The notes under the pieces: generated by a model | Seen by the model: the letters and a program-made list of their open reading frames with translations, nothing else | Databases searched by the model: none | Told to the model about the DNA's origin: nothing | Position numbers and translations under genes: made by a program | Assembly: GCA_963931925.1 (NCBI GenBank) | Contig: OZ007569.1 | Coordinates: 62,720,542 to 62,784,541, forward strand | DNA length: 64,000 nt | Direction of reading: 5' to 3' | From: Onchidella celtica | Taxonomy: Eukaryota > Mollusca > Gastropoda > Systellommatophora > Onchidiidae | Shown: piece by piece, positions 22,301 through 30,582 of the stretch | Numbering within the stretch: position 1 is the first letter of the stretch | Layout: every line of letters starts with the position of its first letter

Positions 22301-24721
22301 CTTTGCGAGAGTTCCCCATGAGTGATTGAAGGATTTTCAGTTCCTCCTTCATCCTGCTAGCAGTTTCCTTTCGGCTTTCACTACTTGCATTCATACGAGT
22401 CGCGAGGTACTCAGAAGGTCCATCACATCCAGAACGTTGGTTTTTCCATGTTGCTGTTTCCGTAACGATTTTTGTTTCTCCAAGTAAGGTCACCCCAACA
22501 AGGATTTCAGGGTAGGGTTGTTAGCCCTACGCCCAACCCCCGAACCTGGAGGGCCGGTCTGTTCAATCTTGTCTGGTCCTTCCCCCATGACCTGTCCAGC
22601 TTGCTTAAAGCTATCAGGGGCACGAGGCCTCCGCTGGCTTAGCTCCTGGGATCACTGGGACACGCAAGCCACTCCTCCACGTCAAGGCATGAACAATTGG
22701 AGCAGCACTTAAACAAGAAGAACATAAACTTCCCACATATTTTGAGCCCCTGAGCCCTAGGTCAGGGCCCATCTGCTCACAACTAGACAGCATCGACTGG
22801 TTAAGTGCAGGTGTGACATGACACTGACAGTTAGGCGAACGGAAAATGATCGTCGAACTGGAATAACTCGAGACTGGATATCTATACATGAATGCAGTCA
22901 TGTGAGTTTTGAAATTTAACCTATCTCTCATGTTGTGTGATGATTTCACCTCATTCGATGGGGGAAATCATATCTAATTTCATATCTGAAATTATGAACA
23001 ATGTACTAATTTGAGGAAATATTGTATAACTTTGTGCCTCTATATCTCTATTACGATGGTGAATACATTTCTATGGTTCACTGTATACACTTACAATATA
23101 TCGCAAAATTGTTATGTGTTTACAAAAATATGACCTATGGGCTGATTTGGGTGTGAGATTGCTTTGATTACCGATAAAAACAGCGAGTCAGAAGCGCTAT
23201 ACGGGCTCTGGGAAACCCCCCTCAAATCGAGGTCGCAACCGGGTCAGGTCACCGGTAGCGGGGAGCCCGCTCGACTGGGCTCGGCAACTAGAATACCGCC
23301 TCTTAACAGCCGTGTGCTGAGAAGACACGTCTCCCATATTATGGTTAATTTATCCATTGCAATTTGGAGTCCCCGAATATGTCTTTGCTTGTTTCAAATT
23401 TGTGAGGAAAAGTCCATGTGTTTTGGGATTCTCTACAGGTCAGATCTTACTAAACTGCAGATGCTGTCACTGTGTATCAAGGAGAGCATGCGTCTTTATC
23501 CAGTGGTCCCATTTATCCAACGGAGACTGACAGAGGATGTTGTTATTGAAGGAAACACAATTCCAGCCAACACCAATGTCTCTGTGGCTATAATTCACTT
23601 ACACAGAAACCCAATGGTTTGGGATGAACCAGATGAATTCAAACCTGAGAGATTTAAAGCTGAAAACCTAAAAGACAGAGATAGCTTTGCATTTGTACCC
23701 TTCTCAGCTGGTTCCAGAAACTGTATCGGCCAGAATTTTGCACTGAATGAAGAAAAGGTTCTCATCGGTCGTATTCTACGCAGGTAAGATACCTACCAGG
23801 CATAGGAAAAACTTTTCAGTCATGTTTCTTATAAATAAAAAACAACCACCATAGTTGGGCTTCCATGATGGAGAAGGATTTAGATTAATTATATCTTGTT
23901 ATCAAGAGAGAGAGAAGTGCATTTATAACACATTTTGGACATTTGAATTAAGAGACAAGGAGTTTACCCCATTGCAAATTTTATTTAAAATTATGCAATT
24001 TGGAATTTACTGCACGCACACAGTAATGGCCCCTATATTCTCTCTTCCATTGAAAAAGTGATTATATCTTTGTCATATTGAAGAACACTGAAAGGCTTCA
24101 TCAGCAATACTTTAATACCAGAGAAATATTAAAAGAGAACAGTGAAAATGAAGAGAACAGTGCATAAGTATTCTAAACGAAGATCTCATTCAGTATTATC
24201 CTGCTTGAAATTATACCACATTTATCATTCATGGATATAATTATACCAATGGAGTCTGAAGAGAACATTTTTTTTAAGGAGTATTGTCAGATAGTGAAAA
24301 GGAGAGAATTAGAACTTATCCAAGTCTAGGTCACATTTTTTTCAGTGGCAAGCTATTTGAGGAATTAGTATATGTGAAACACTTTTCTTCTTGACACTGA
24401 ATGTTATGAATACATGTAACTACTTGTGCACATTTGTGTGGACTTTTTCTTTTTGTTATTTCAGGTATGATGTGGAACTTGACCCCGATGGACCACCAGT
24501 TGAAAGGAAAGCACAGGCTATACTGAAGAGTGACAAAGGAATCTGGTTTCGGCTGAAGCGCCGGCAGTTATAACAGAGCAAATGCAGAGCTACCGTGTTT
24601 GCTGACAAAGTCATGTTTAGCTGTCAGTCCTAATCATAACTTAAGTGGCGGACACAGTATGATGGCTGCAACAGACTGAGAATATCATGTTACTGTAATC
24701 AATGCTTGACTGTATAATAAA
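7119..24721 (+). CDS. CYP4: Cytochrome P450 family 4 monooxygenase, ten coding exons, complete
   Basis: A haem-thiolate monooxygenase of the endoplasmic reticulum. Family 4 enzymes typically hydroxylate fatty acids and eicosanoids near the omega end, with electrons from NADPH-P450 reductase. Splicing 7153-7332, 7723-7873, 11309-11493, 12527-12651, 16635-16694, 17135-17258, 17921-18050, 20335-20464, 23439-23783 and 24465-24573 gives 512 residues, the usual family length, with consistent phase at every junction. Residues ~1-35 form a hydrophobic N-terminal anchor. The family-4 block [16 protein letters not shown] is in exon 3, the I-helix AGHDTT at 318-323, the K-helix ExxR at E377-R380, PERF at 431-434, and the haem loop FSAGSRNCIG with the ligand at Cys457. 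The start is the first ATG after the 7118 acceptor and opens a hydrophobic anchor. One oddity is Ala318 where many family-4 enzymes carry the Glu that bonds covalently to haem. The subfamily (4F/4V-like) is not decided. Confidence 0.95.
7723..7873 (+). CDS. CYP4: CYP4 coding exon 2
   Basis: Acceptor TTGTGCAG and donor after TCATCAG|GTTACA. It encodes residues 61-110 and the first base of codon 111, including the stretch WVGPLRPTIVTYHPE, typical of the region before helix B in family 4. Confidence 0.92.
7874..10519. other. CYP4 intron 2, unique part
   Basis: AT-rich intronic sequence with no ORF or repeat structure that I can recognise before the LINE fragment that begins near 10520. Confidence 0.5.
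10520..11196 (+). mobile_element. 5'-truncated LINE fragment, L2/CR1-like
   Basis: The open frame at 10552-10929 encodes the C-terminal end of a non-LTR reverse transcriptase: YKKANQRMYFLRKLR, then SVLMYGVVCWGG, then DPQHPLNKEYIRS. Fish and invertebrate L2-type elements end this way. About 240 bases of 3' UTR follow, ending in AATAAAATTTATC and a (TTATC)n tail of about five units. The copy is heavily 5'-truncated and lies in sense orientation in CYP4 intron 2. Clade assignment is from memory of the motif and tail style. Confidence 0.75.
11309..11493 (+). CDS. CYP4: CYP4 coding exon 3
   Basis: Acceptor TTTGTCAG and donor GTAAGT. It encodes residues 111-172 with the helix-C block [20 protein letters not shown], the clearest family-4 signature in the protein. 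The helix-C Trp and Arg are the residues that normally contact the haem propionates. Confidence 0.95.
12040..12350. repeat. Degenerate tandem repeat with 'GGAGGATTTGCA' units
   Basis: Four to five diverged units share the pattern GTGGAGGRTTTGCAATRY followed by a GGCTRAYRCTGAGGC-like block, at spacings of roughly 60-110 bases. It sits in CYP4 intron 3 just before exon 4. Its origin is unknown. Confidence 0.5.
12527..12651 (+). CDS. CYP4: CYP4 coding exon 4
   Basis: Acceptor after a T-tract ending TTTCAG, donor GTAAGT. It encodes residues 173-213, including TLCTLDVILKCAMSYD, the usual family-4 helix E segment. It ends in phase 2. Confidence 0.93.
12906..15923 (-). CDS. RTE-A endonuclease-reverse transcriptase, 1005 codons
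   Basis: The protein both nicks the genomic target and copies the element RNA onto it. The N-terminal APE-like endonuclease (residues ~35-290) shows SWNVRSMYEAGK, VSETRW, YAPTNE, MGDANAKIG, QIDHF and SDHH, so all expected catalytic positions are present. The central reverse transcriptase shows AAGPDQIPPEALK, NFLDYEKAFDS, GVRQGCLLSPF and the catalytic FADD. The C-terminal tail carries RRRWRWIGHTLRR and RGRPRGTWRR, a GRP-type basic region common in this group. There is no internal stop. The stop codon TGA is followed in the same frame, after three codons, by the tail's own TGA repeats. Confidence 0.93.
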   Translation of the reverse strand: MGEGGASAPVDSMKDNGQSRKDATGPTAPSSSKSLRIASWNVRSMYEAGKSAQVTMEMRRYRLHILGVSETRWIQSGLKQLNTGEKILYSGREDKKHTEGVAIILSKHAQRSLRGWEPYGRRIILASFTTKNKNINMNIVQIYAPTNEATDEDKDDFYNQLQEIVDTLPRKDVNIIMGDANAKIGQDNTGYEDIMGCNGLGQMNENGERFASFCAFNSYVIGGSVFPHKRIHKATWISPDGVTENQIDHFCITRRFRRSLEDVIVQRGADVGSDHHMLLARLKLRLKKQGTRAGTKRRKFQVSLLDGDKKEEFQLTLRNRFKPLVDLEETVDLETHWAKVKGVFTSTCQDVIGEKKVEHKEWISQKSLDLIRIRRDLKERVNASRTRSSRVGNQEEYRASAKEVKKSIKKDKEEFIGMLAEKAEKAATGGHMRILYQTTKTLAGKYGKPEVPVKDYNRKAIFGKEAQAKRWIEHFNSLLNRPPPSNPPDILPARNDLPISCDPPTKAEINDAIKQLNRGKAAGPDQIPPEALKADAAGAAEGLHSLFSRIWIGGKFPKDWKEGHLVKLPKKGDLSNCSNYRGITLLSIPGKVFNRIILKRIQNATDQKLREEQAGFRSNRSTTDQIATLRIIVEQSLEWNSQLIVNFLDYEKAFDSIDRETLWRILRHYGIPEKMVNLIKSMYEGTSCRVVHDGELTDSFDIKTGVRQGCLLSPFLFILVIDWLMKETTSGGRNGIQWTPWTQLDDLDFADDLALLSHTHDQMQAKTTALNKISESIGLRIHPAKSKVLKIVAPLSEQVTVGDQPLEDVESFCYLGSIIDNKGGTEAEVKARIGKAQAAFTSLSKIWRTKDISLKTKLRIFNSNVKSVLLYGCETWNASQACIKRIQVFINRCLRKLLKIRWTDKVSNEIVWKRTRQNPVREEIGRRRWRWIGHTLRRPGNSITKKVLDWNPQGKRSRGRPRGTWRRARENDVQRSGKTWNNVKRLAHDREGWKVFVGGLYPDPG
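15982..16000 (-). promoter_or_regulatory. RTE-A 5'-leader hairpin
   Basis: A 6-bp stem (GGTGGG with CCCACC) encloses a 7-base loop in the leader of the element, about 60 bases upstream of the ORF. RTE-B has the same stem length, loop size and position but different paired bases (see 43892-43910), so the structure is conserved rather than the sequence. A second stem, GTCG with CGAC, lies further upstream in the leader. Confidence 0.6.
16635..16694 (+). CDS. CYP4: CYP4 coding exon 5 (60 bp micro-exon)
   Basis: Acceptor TTTGCAG and donor GTGGGT. One base completes codon 214, 19 codons follow, and two bases start codon 234. The sequence HPYVQATRDLTEIWSTRS matches the family-4 helix F entrance and restores phase between exons 4 and 6. 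Confidence 0.9.
17135..17258 (+). CDS. CYP4: CYP4 coding exon 6
   Basis: Acceptor TTCTTTAG and donor GTAAGA. It encodes residues 234-275 with PWLWPDFIFRLTSKGRLF, the F-G region that shapes the substrate channel in family 4, then HKVAEELIEKRK. Confidence 0.93.
17921..18050 (+). CDS. CYP4: CYP4 coding exon 7
   Basis: Acceptor AAATCAG and donor GTAAAA. It encodes residues 276-318, including the family block LDFLDILLTARDEDG and the first half of the I-helix. The last full codon is GCA (Ala318), the position that is Glu in covalently haem-linked family-4 enzymes. Confidence 0.94.
18132..19579. mobile_element. Tigger/pogo-like non-autonomous element
   Basis: Ends CAGTCAACATTGCTTAAG and (reverse) CAGTCGGCTCCATTTAAA are flanked by TA on both sides. 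Internal CATCATAC and AAGCATTT/AAGCGTTT motifs recur near both ends. No transposase ORF is present. It lies in CYP4 intron 7 and carries a SINE-like insertion. The ends are only moderately similar, so the boundaries are tentative. Confidence 0.55.
18390..18514 (+). mobile_element. SINE-like insertion with (AAT)n tail
   Basis: The 3' part TGTAAAGCGCATAGAGC, then GGATATGCGCTATATAAA followed by (AAT)n, is the end structure seen on many metazoan SINEs and their LINE partners. No clear pol III A/B boxes were found upstream, so the 5' limit is uncertain. Confidence 0.5.
20335..20464 (+). CDS. CYP4: CYP4 coding exon 8
   Basis: Acceptor ACATTCCAG and donor GTGAAC. It encodes residues 319-361 and begins GHDTTATSAPWILY, completing the I-helix oxygen-activation motif. 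The split at the I-helix glycine is consistent on both sides. Confidence 0.94.
21407..22820 (+). pseudogene. RAG1 N-terminal-like zinc-binding protein, decayed
   Basis: From the ATG at 21407 the frame reads HVERLHKLCRTCGG, DFENDILLAFGVSI, DLNHIHSSTIC and LWTEFQPHRTAADC. This matches in order the RAG1 region with LCRICG, the LIAKVFRIDV helix, DSIHPTEFCHNC and EWHPHTPSCDIC. The second cysteine of two CxxC pairs is Arg here (CYSR and CVLR), so zinc binding is probably lost. The frame stops at 21955. Similar-composition coding continues in another frame to 22080, and a third frame runs from 22086 to 22208 (ending SPTRPLKQ) and resumes after the RTE insertion as EEHKLPTYFEPL until a stop near 22820. 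No DDE core is visible. It is a transposon relic, not a host immune gene. Confidence 0.7.
22220..22705 (-). mobile_element. Internally deleted RTE-B copy with intact ends
   Basis: The 486-bp element has both the 5' leader with the first ~50 codons and the last ~115 bases of RTE-B, joined directly at CTGAAAATCC, so about 2.8 kb is missing. A perfect 11-bp duplication, CACTTAAACAA, flanks it (22209-22219 and 22706-22716). Apart from the deletion it differs from the full-length copy at 40761-44085 by only one base that I noticed. The fused frame runs into the (GTA)n reading of the tail. Confidence 0.88.
23439..23783 (+). CDS. CYP4: CYP4 coding exon 9 (ExxR, PERF and haem loop)
   Basis: Acceptor CTCTACAG and donor GTAAGA. 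The largest exon, residues 362-476. It holds KESMRLYPVVP (ExxR), the beta-1 region, FKPERF and FVPFSAGSRNCIGQNFA with the haem-thiolate cysteine. Confidence 0.96.
24465..24573 (+). CDS. CYP4: CYP4 last coding exon
   Basis: Acceptor TTATTTCAG. It encodes the C-terminal strand region through GIWFRLKRRQL and ends with TAA. Confidence 0.93.
24716..24721 (+). terminator. Candidate polyadenylation signal of CYP4
   Basis: AATAAA lies 143 bases after the stop codon. It is the first canonical signal downstream, but longer 3' UTRs using later signals are possible. Confidence 0.5.
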
Positions 24722-27700
24722 GGTCATTTCAAAATATACCACAGAGATATTGAAATTTGATACTGTCAGTAATGAAATCATGTCATATGTCACAATAACT
24801 TTCAGTTCTTTCATCATGGTGCTGTTTCATCTGCTCTGTGAGATTTTTGAATGGCAAATATAAGTGGTAGCAAGTTTTTTTTAATCATTTGAAGGTTGCT
24901 TTTTTTTTTTTCTTTCTTCTTCTTTTTGCTAATGTCTATTTTATTTTTTTTACAATTCATGAGAACATACCCATCTGCGTAATTTTTCCATTTATTTGTA
25001 TGTCATAAAAATTTTTTACTTCCTGATGAATGATTATGAGGCAACAACTTCAGTGAAGGGTGCCCAATTCAAGCTTTGCCAGGAAGAACTGATTTTGTGT
25101 TCTTACAACAGTGTCTTAACTTTGACCTCAGGAGTCAACTGTTTTGAAGTGAACTCAGTTTTGGAATTTTGCATTATGTGTAAATTTTTTCAGGACAATC
25201 TGGAAATATTAATTTATATACTGAAAACGAGACAAGAATTGTACATTTTATCCTGAAAGTGAAATGGTGAAAAGACCAGCTATTTTAGTGATTGTATTAT
25301 ATCTCGGCATTTTTTTTTTTTTTTTAATGTACAAAGTGACTTGTACTTTAAAACTGTTCATATAATTTGCAAACATCTTTCCATACATGTCAGATTTACT
25401 TCTGGGAGTAGTGAACCAATAAAATGGTATTTTGAAGTGCAAACATTCATTGCCATCTGGTCATAGGAAATGTGCATCCAAGATGTGTACAAAATTGATG
25501 TATGCAAACAGAATGCAGCTATGGAGTAACAGTGGTTTTAGAGTGCAAGCATGTACAGTGGAGGATCATCATATTCAAGATTATTAATATTATTGCAAGC
25601 TGAGCATAGAAAGGAGGTCATCACACAGATTTGATGTTTTTAGACTTGTGCTTCATGCATGTTCAATTGAGTATCGTTATATGTATCATTTTAGTTTTGT
25701 AGAATTCACCACTATTCCTGTGATGTTTTTCATTGTGTCACATCTAACTAGTTGTTAAACAATATTTCAGATTGTTTTTTTTTTCTTTCTATCCTGCTTT
25801 CCAGGAAAGACGCATTGCTTACTGTAAGTGGTACAATAATACATGTTTGATGAACATGTGTACTGTAATGAGTCATTATTTGAGGCAAACATATGATTTC
25901 TCTTTGAATCTATATTATCTTGAACAAAATTGACCTTTCTTTTTATTTAAATACTTTGTTGTTAAATACTGTGTTTTGTAAGAGTCTTAATTAACTATTA
26001 ATCTGACAGGAAAGTAACTGACAGCCTTGATAAAGTGAAATGTGCTTGCCGACTTTATAGTTGTGTCAAAAGCAGTTAGGGTTATTCATACTGGATGTGG
26101 TTAGTCATTTCAGTCCTTACATCAGATAATCAGTGCCGCTTACCCAGATTTTAATGACAAGAGGTAAAAACTTAAGACATAAATAATCAGTATTGACCAA
26201 AGTCGTTTTGTACCACTGAGTTAGCCATTTCCTGGCCACAAATCCTCAATGTTATATTGCATACTTTGAAATTTAATGTAATTTAATGCATATGATAACC
26301 ATATTATGCACAGAATGACAGCTGGTTTGCCTGACATTATTTTATATAGCCTTACAATGAAACAAAAGCCTAAAGTGAAGATTGATCCTTCATAGTTTGA
26401 TCCTCAAATCACAAACCAAAGGTATTTTTTTGTATTACCCAAATTAAATTCCATTTTTCCATATACACTTTGAAAGTACAAATCCTGTCATCTGAATGAA
26501 AAGCAAAGCCGTTCACAGTGCTTTGTTTAAACCATGTTGGAGTATACTTTGGTGAGGCATCGAAGCATTCCACATTGTGAATATCACTTGATTATCCTCT
26601 GTGAAATAATGTAAAACAACTATTTGGTTTTGAAAATGAGAGAAGCATTCAGACACAAGTTCTATCGATAATGTCACTTTAATTATGCAGTTCTTTATCC
26701 AGATTATCCTGGAAAATCGATTTTAACTGATTTTGCATTGATTTTGTACTTAAAATATCATGTAGATCTGTATATTACATTTGTGTGTATATATATATAT
26801 ATGTATATATATTTTTTGGGTTCAGTTAGGGGGAAGCCCTTAGGCACCAGACATTGCTTAAACATAACACTTTTTTCCTCATAAAATTAAAGAAGAACAG
26901 CCAAGAGGAACTGAGATATCTAGGAGGAGATGGGTACCAAATTTTATCTCATTTAGGCGAAATGTGCTCTTTTTTTTTTTTTACAGAAATTGTTTTAAAG
27001 GTGTCATAGTCCTTCATTACTGCAAGTCCAGACACACAACTGCTGACTACTTGTGCATTTTGTATTTATGATGAGCTAACGTCAGTTTAGTTCACCAATA
27101 AATATTGAATGCCTTGGACAAAGTACTCAGCATTTTGCAATGGTAATAAGCAATGCTTCTGCTGACCATGCATTCCCTTCAAGCACTTTCACATAAAGAA
27201 TGTTCAACACTTTGCATCCAATGATTTGAAATGTTCATGAATTAAAAATAAAATTACTGTGTAATTGAGATATGTGTACATGTATGTATATGGGAACTTG
27301 TGTATGCAGAATGAGAATTGTAACCAGGGCAAAGAGTGTATTAAAATGTTCATGGTCTACTTAAATAAAAATAAAATGAAATTTATAGATAAAATGATCT
27401 TTTAAACTGGTATTTTCCACCAAACACTACTGATTTAAAATTCAGGAATTTGCTGCAAGTAGTAGAATTTCTGTCTAAAACAATGATCTTTGGACACAGG
27501 GAAGAGAATTCTCCGGAAATTTCCTGAATTCTGGATTTTTAAAATCAGTTAATATTTTTTCCTTAGTAAAAAATACATTTATTTTGTATGACGTCAAATA
27601 CACGAAATGGCCTTAGTGCCTCAGTGTATGTGTGTATTGCGGTTGGCAGTGATGCGTTATGTCAAAAGTTCAGGAAATTTTTCTTTCAGTAATTCCCATC

Positions 27701-29610
27701 CCTGTGGACAGTGCAAATACATTGTACTAGTTTACTAAACCATAACAACTGGATATGCCCAATATTGTTTAAATGTTTAGGTCTGTCTTATGTACCGTAT
27801 AAATCTGAACTTTATGCCGTCACCTGCTAATGTTCTCAAGTTAAGCTTTGGCAGCTATATGTATCATTCTCAGTTAAAATTGTTTATTGCTGACGCTTTG
27901 TATTTTGACTTTCTGGAGAAGGAACTTATGAGTGAGATGCTCAACAAGTTTGATAAAACATTACTGACTTAAAACATTTTCAAATTTCTCTGACATGTCA
28001 AATTAATATAGAAATGTAAATTTTAATTTTGTAGATTAATTACTACCCAGCCTGCATCACTACATCAATCTGATGTAGATTTCTGTAGGTGGTCATAGAT
28101 TTCCATAGTGGGATTACCGTACAGGCAGATACCCTACATCAGACCAACGTCGACGTGATTACACAATCAGTGGAACTACGTAAGAATGAAATCATTCTTA
28201 TGACGTCAATTCAACTTGACGTCAATCCTATATGTCGGATTTTTGTAGGATTGCAGGCTGAGTTAGAGTTAATTGGTATTTTTTGTGAAATAAATGGAAA
28301 AGAGTCAAAATATTATGCAATCTACTTATCAATAAAAAGCAAGTTCGAATTATATGTGAGGTTCGTGTTCCTGTTGTTCCCTTCCTTTACGATTGTGTCT
28401 TATTTGATTGTTTTTTCTGTCAGAGTCAAGCATTCATATATTTATAGAACATAATGGAGATGTTCAATTCTAAGAGAACAAAAAGAACAAAACAATACAT
28501 GACTTAAGTTTTATCTTGAACTAAATTAAATTTCATGTCCAACAATTTCCATGTCTTCATTAGACAGCATGGAAATCATTGAATAATTATATACTACGTT
28601 TATGCATCATAGCCTAGCAGTACCAATGTGCTCTCCTGTGTCCCTTTCAAAACTTTAAGGGGAGGGGGGGGGGGGCAATATGCTATACTGATTGCAGGAC
28701 TTTAATACAAACATGAAGGATCTTCTTAGGTCTCAGAATGGGGGGGGGAAAAAAAAATGAAGTTTTCCGCAGGAGGGTGGTTCTGTTGTATACAGTGACC
28801 TAATAATGGGCTTTTATAAATTAAACATGCTACGTGTATAATATTTAAATAGGAAGTAATTAATTCGGTTTGGGTTTCCCAATATTATAATTTTATTTGT
28901 GTTGCCTGGTAAGTGCCTCTCATGTGAGTGAGTGGACAATAGACACATCTGATGTAGGACTATCTTTTATCACAATATTATTAGAATTAAACCTCCATAT
29001 CTGAAAAAGGATTGGGCCTAAAGTGCAATGTTTGTTGTGCTACTTTCACTGGTCAACTGGAAGCAGAGCGGGTGAGGGAGGGGTAGTGAAAAAAGGACAC
29101 ACATTCATACAACAAGCTCTCTTTGAGTAAAATAAATGGTTTTAGGTGTAGTAAAGAAAAAAAAATGGGCACGCCACAACCAGCAGAGTTATATGCCAGC
29201 ATATAATTTTTCAGATTAAGAGTAGGCCTGCATGGGGAAACTTCAAACTTTGAAATGGAAGGGAATGGAGTGGTACGTAATTGCTTTCAGTTGTAGAATT
29301 TAATGCGTCGACAGGTAGGGCAGGAACAAAGTTTTCAGTTTAGATACTGCACGACCGTATTAATAAGTTAGTTAACATCCTGCCAACACCATCCCCGATT
29401 GATGGTGAGACATAATACATAGCATTAAATTGTCTCATTTTAGCGGCTCTATGTTTGCTTCTCCGCGGTGGCAAAATTATTGATTTGTAAGTGGGCAATA
29501 ATAATGTGTCACAAAAAAAAGCAAAAGAAATAAAATATAATAGTAAAATGGGTGAAGCCAACACGACAGAATAGTGATATAAAACAACCGTAAATAATTG
29601 AAACAAAGAA
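24722..29610. other. Spacer between CYP4 and RCE1
   Basis: AT-rich sequence with no supportable host gene. It probably contains alternative CYP4 3' UTR. Within it are a 213-bp palindromic MITE-like unit (28048-28260), poly-G runs near 28663 and 28741, and short open frames without domains. Confidence 0.5.
28048..28260. mobile_element. Small MITE-like inverted-repeat element
   Basis: The ends CAGCCTGCATCACTACA and (reverse) CAGCCTGCAATCCTACA match at 14 of 17 positions. The interior has a strong palindrome in which GACGTCAA and TTGACGTC flank a 6-base loop. No convincing target duplication was found. Confidence 0.55.
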
Positions 29611-29623
29611 GAACTGAATTAAA

Positions 29624-30165
29624 ATGATAAACAACAAAAAGGATTATCTAGAAAAGATACAGAAAAGAGCAGCCAGATTCGTGACAAACAACTATAAATT
29701 TGAGGAGGGTAACACCAAGATTAATATGCAAAAACTTGGCTGGATGCCCTTAGAGGAGAGGCGGGCAAGAAATAAAATTACCAGCTTCTTTAAAGGTAGA
29801 TGCGGTCTGATGGATATACCCATGGAACACATTGGGATTAATTTTAGTAAGACTAGGCGGAATAGCCAGACCTATGCCATACCATCGTCCAGTGTTGACG
29901 GCCACTCATATTCTTTTTATCCGAGCACGTTGAGGCTGTGGAACTCTGCCGGAGGACCTAAAATTGTGCAGTAGCCTAGACTCTTTTAAGACAAAATTAG
30001 AAAAGCACACGTAATAAATAAAAAACCACGAAGAATGAAGACAACAACAGAAAGAAAGAAAAAAAGAACAACCAACTAACAAGAAAGACCAAAGAGAGAG
30101 AAAATCAAGAACAGGGGGCCAACAGCACTATGCTGAGGCCCCCGAGAAACAAAAGAACTCATCCG
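29624..30165 (+). mobile_element. 5'-truncated LINE fragment, Jockey/CR1-like, upstream of RCE1
   Basis: The open frame encodes LEKIQKRAARFVTNNY, EERRARNKITSFFKGR, IPMEHIGIN and YSFYPSTLRLWNS, the C-terminal end of a non-LTR reverse transcriptase. The 3' UTR ends with the stem-loop GGGGGCC/GGCCCCC and GAACTCATCC, identical to the 52-bp insertion at 5569-5620. The RCE1 start codon lies about 300 bases further on, so this tail is part of the RCE1 promoter or 5' UTR region. Confidence 0.8.
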
Positions 30166-30463
30166 CACACGTTGAGAGCTAGCTACTGAACAGGCTGCAT
30201 AGATATACTTATAAACCCAGTGATAAGATTGGTTGATCTGCTCATGGCCACAATCAAGTGTTTTTATAAGTTTTTATAAATCTAATCGACTCCCGCTTCT
30301 TACACCCTTATATGTATATAAATTTTTAACTCCCAGGGACACGGGCCGAGTCGATTTTTATTGCGCACTGGTGAGATACTCAAATCTGAGAAAACCAGTT
30401 ATTTTAAGGAAGAAGAAGAAGAAATTGAATTTCCAATCCAATATTTATCTTTATCATAACAAA

Positions 30464-30582
30464 ATGGGGGGCATAGTGTTTGATTTGGCTACTTGGCAGG
30501 GAATATTACTTTGTTTGTTGTTTGCTGTAATATATGTCGGGAGCCTATATATTTGGGGCCAGGCCACGAAAGATAAGAACAG
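30464..30582 (+). CDS. RCE1: RCE1 exon 1
   Basis: Encodes the first membrane segment ILLCLLFAVIYVGSLYIW. Donor GTAAAG falls after two bases of codon 40 (Arg). Confidence 0.9.

Larger units (their letters stand above)
20731..23212 (+). mobile_element. Degenerate RAG1-N-terminus-bearing DNA transposon (N-RAG-TP-like)
   Basis: CYP4 intron 8 contains a decayed coding region resembling the N-terminal zinc-binding part of vertebrate RAG1. Molluscan DNA transposons carrying such a domain (N-RAG-TP, described from Aplysia) are known. The limits given are the outermost weak inverted match, CACAGATCCCGTAT versus CCCAGAGCCCGTAT (12 of 14). No target duplication supports them, so the ends are tentative. 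A 486-bp RTE-B derivative is inserted within it at 22220-22705. Confidence 0.55.

Noticed and set aside
28089-28454. 121-codon open frame
   Set aside because: It begins inside the palindromic MITE-like unit and shows no domain or splice context.
30233-30463. In-frame N-terminal extension of RCE1
   Set aside because: No homology to other RCE1 N-termini, and it lies just after a LINE tail. The downstream ATG gives the expected protein start.
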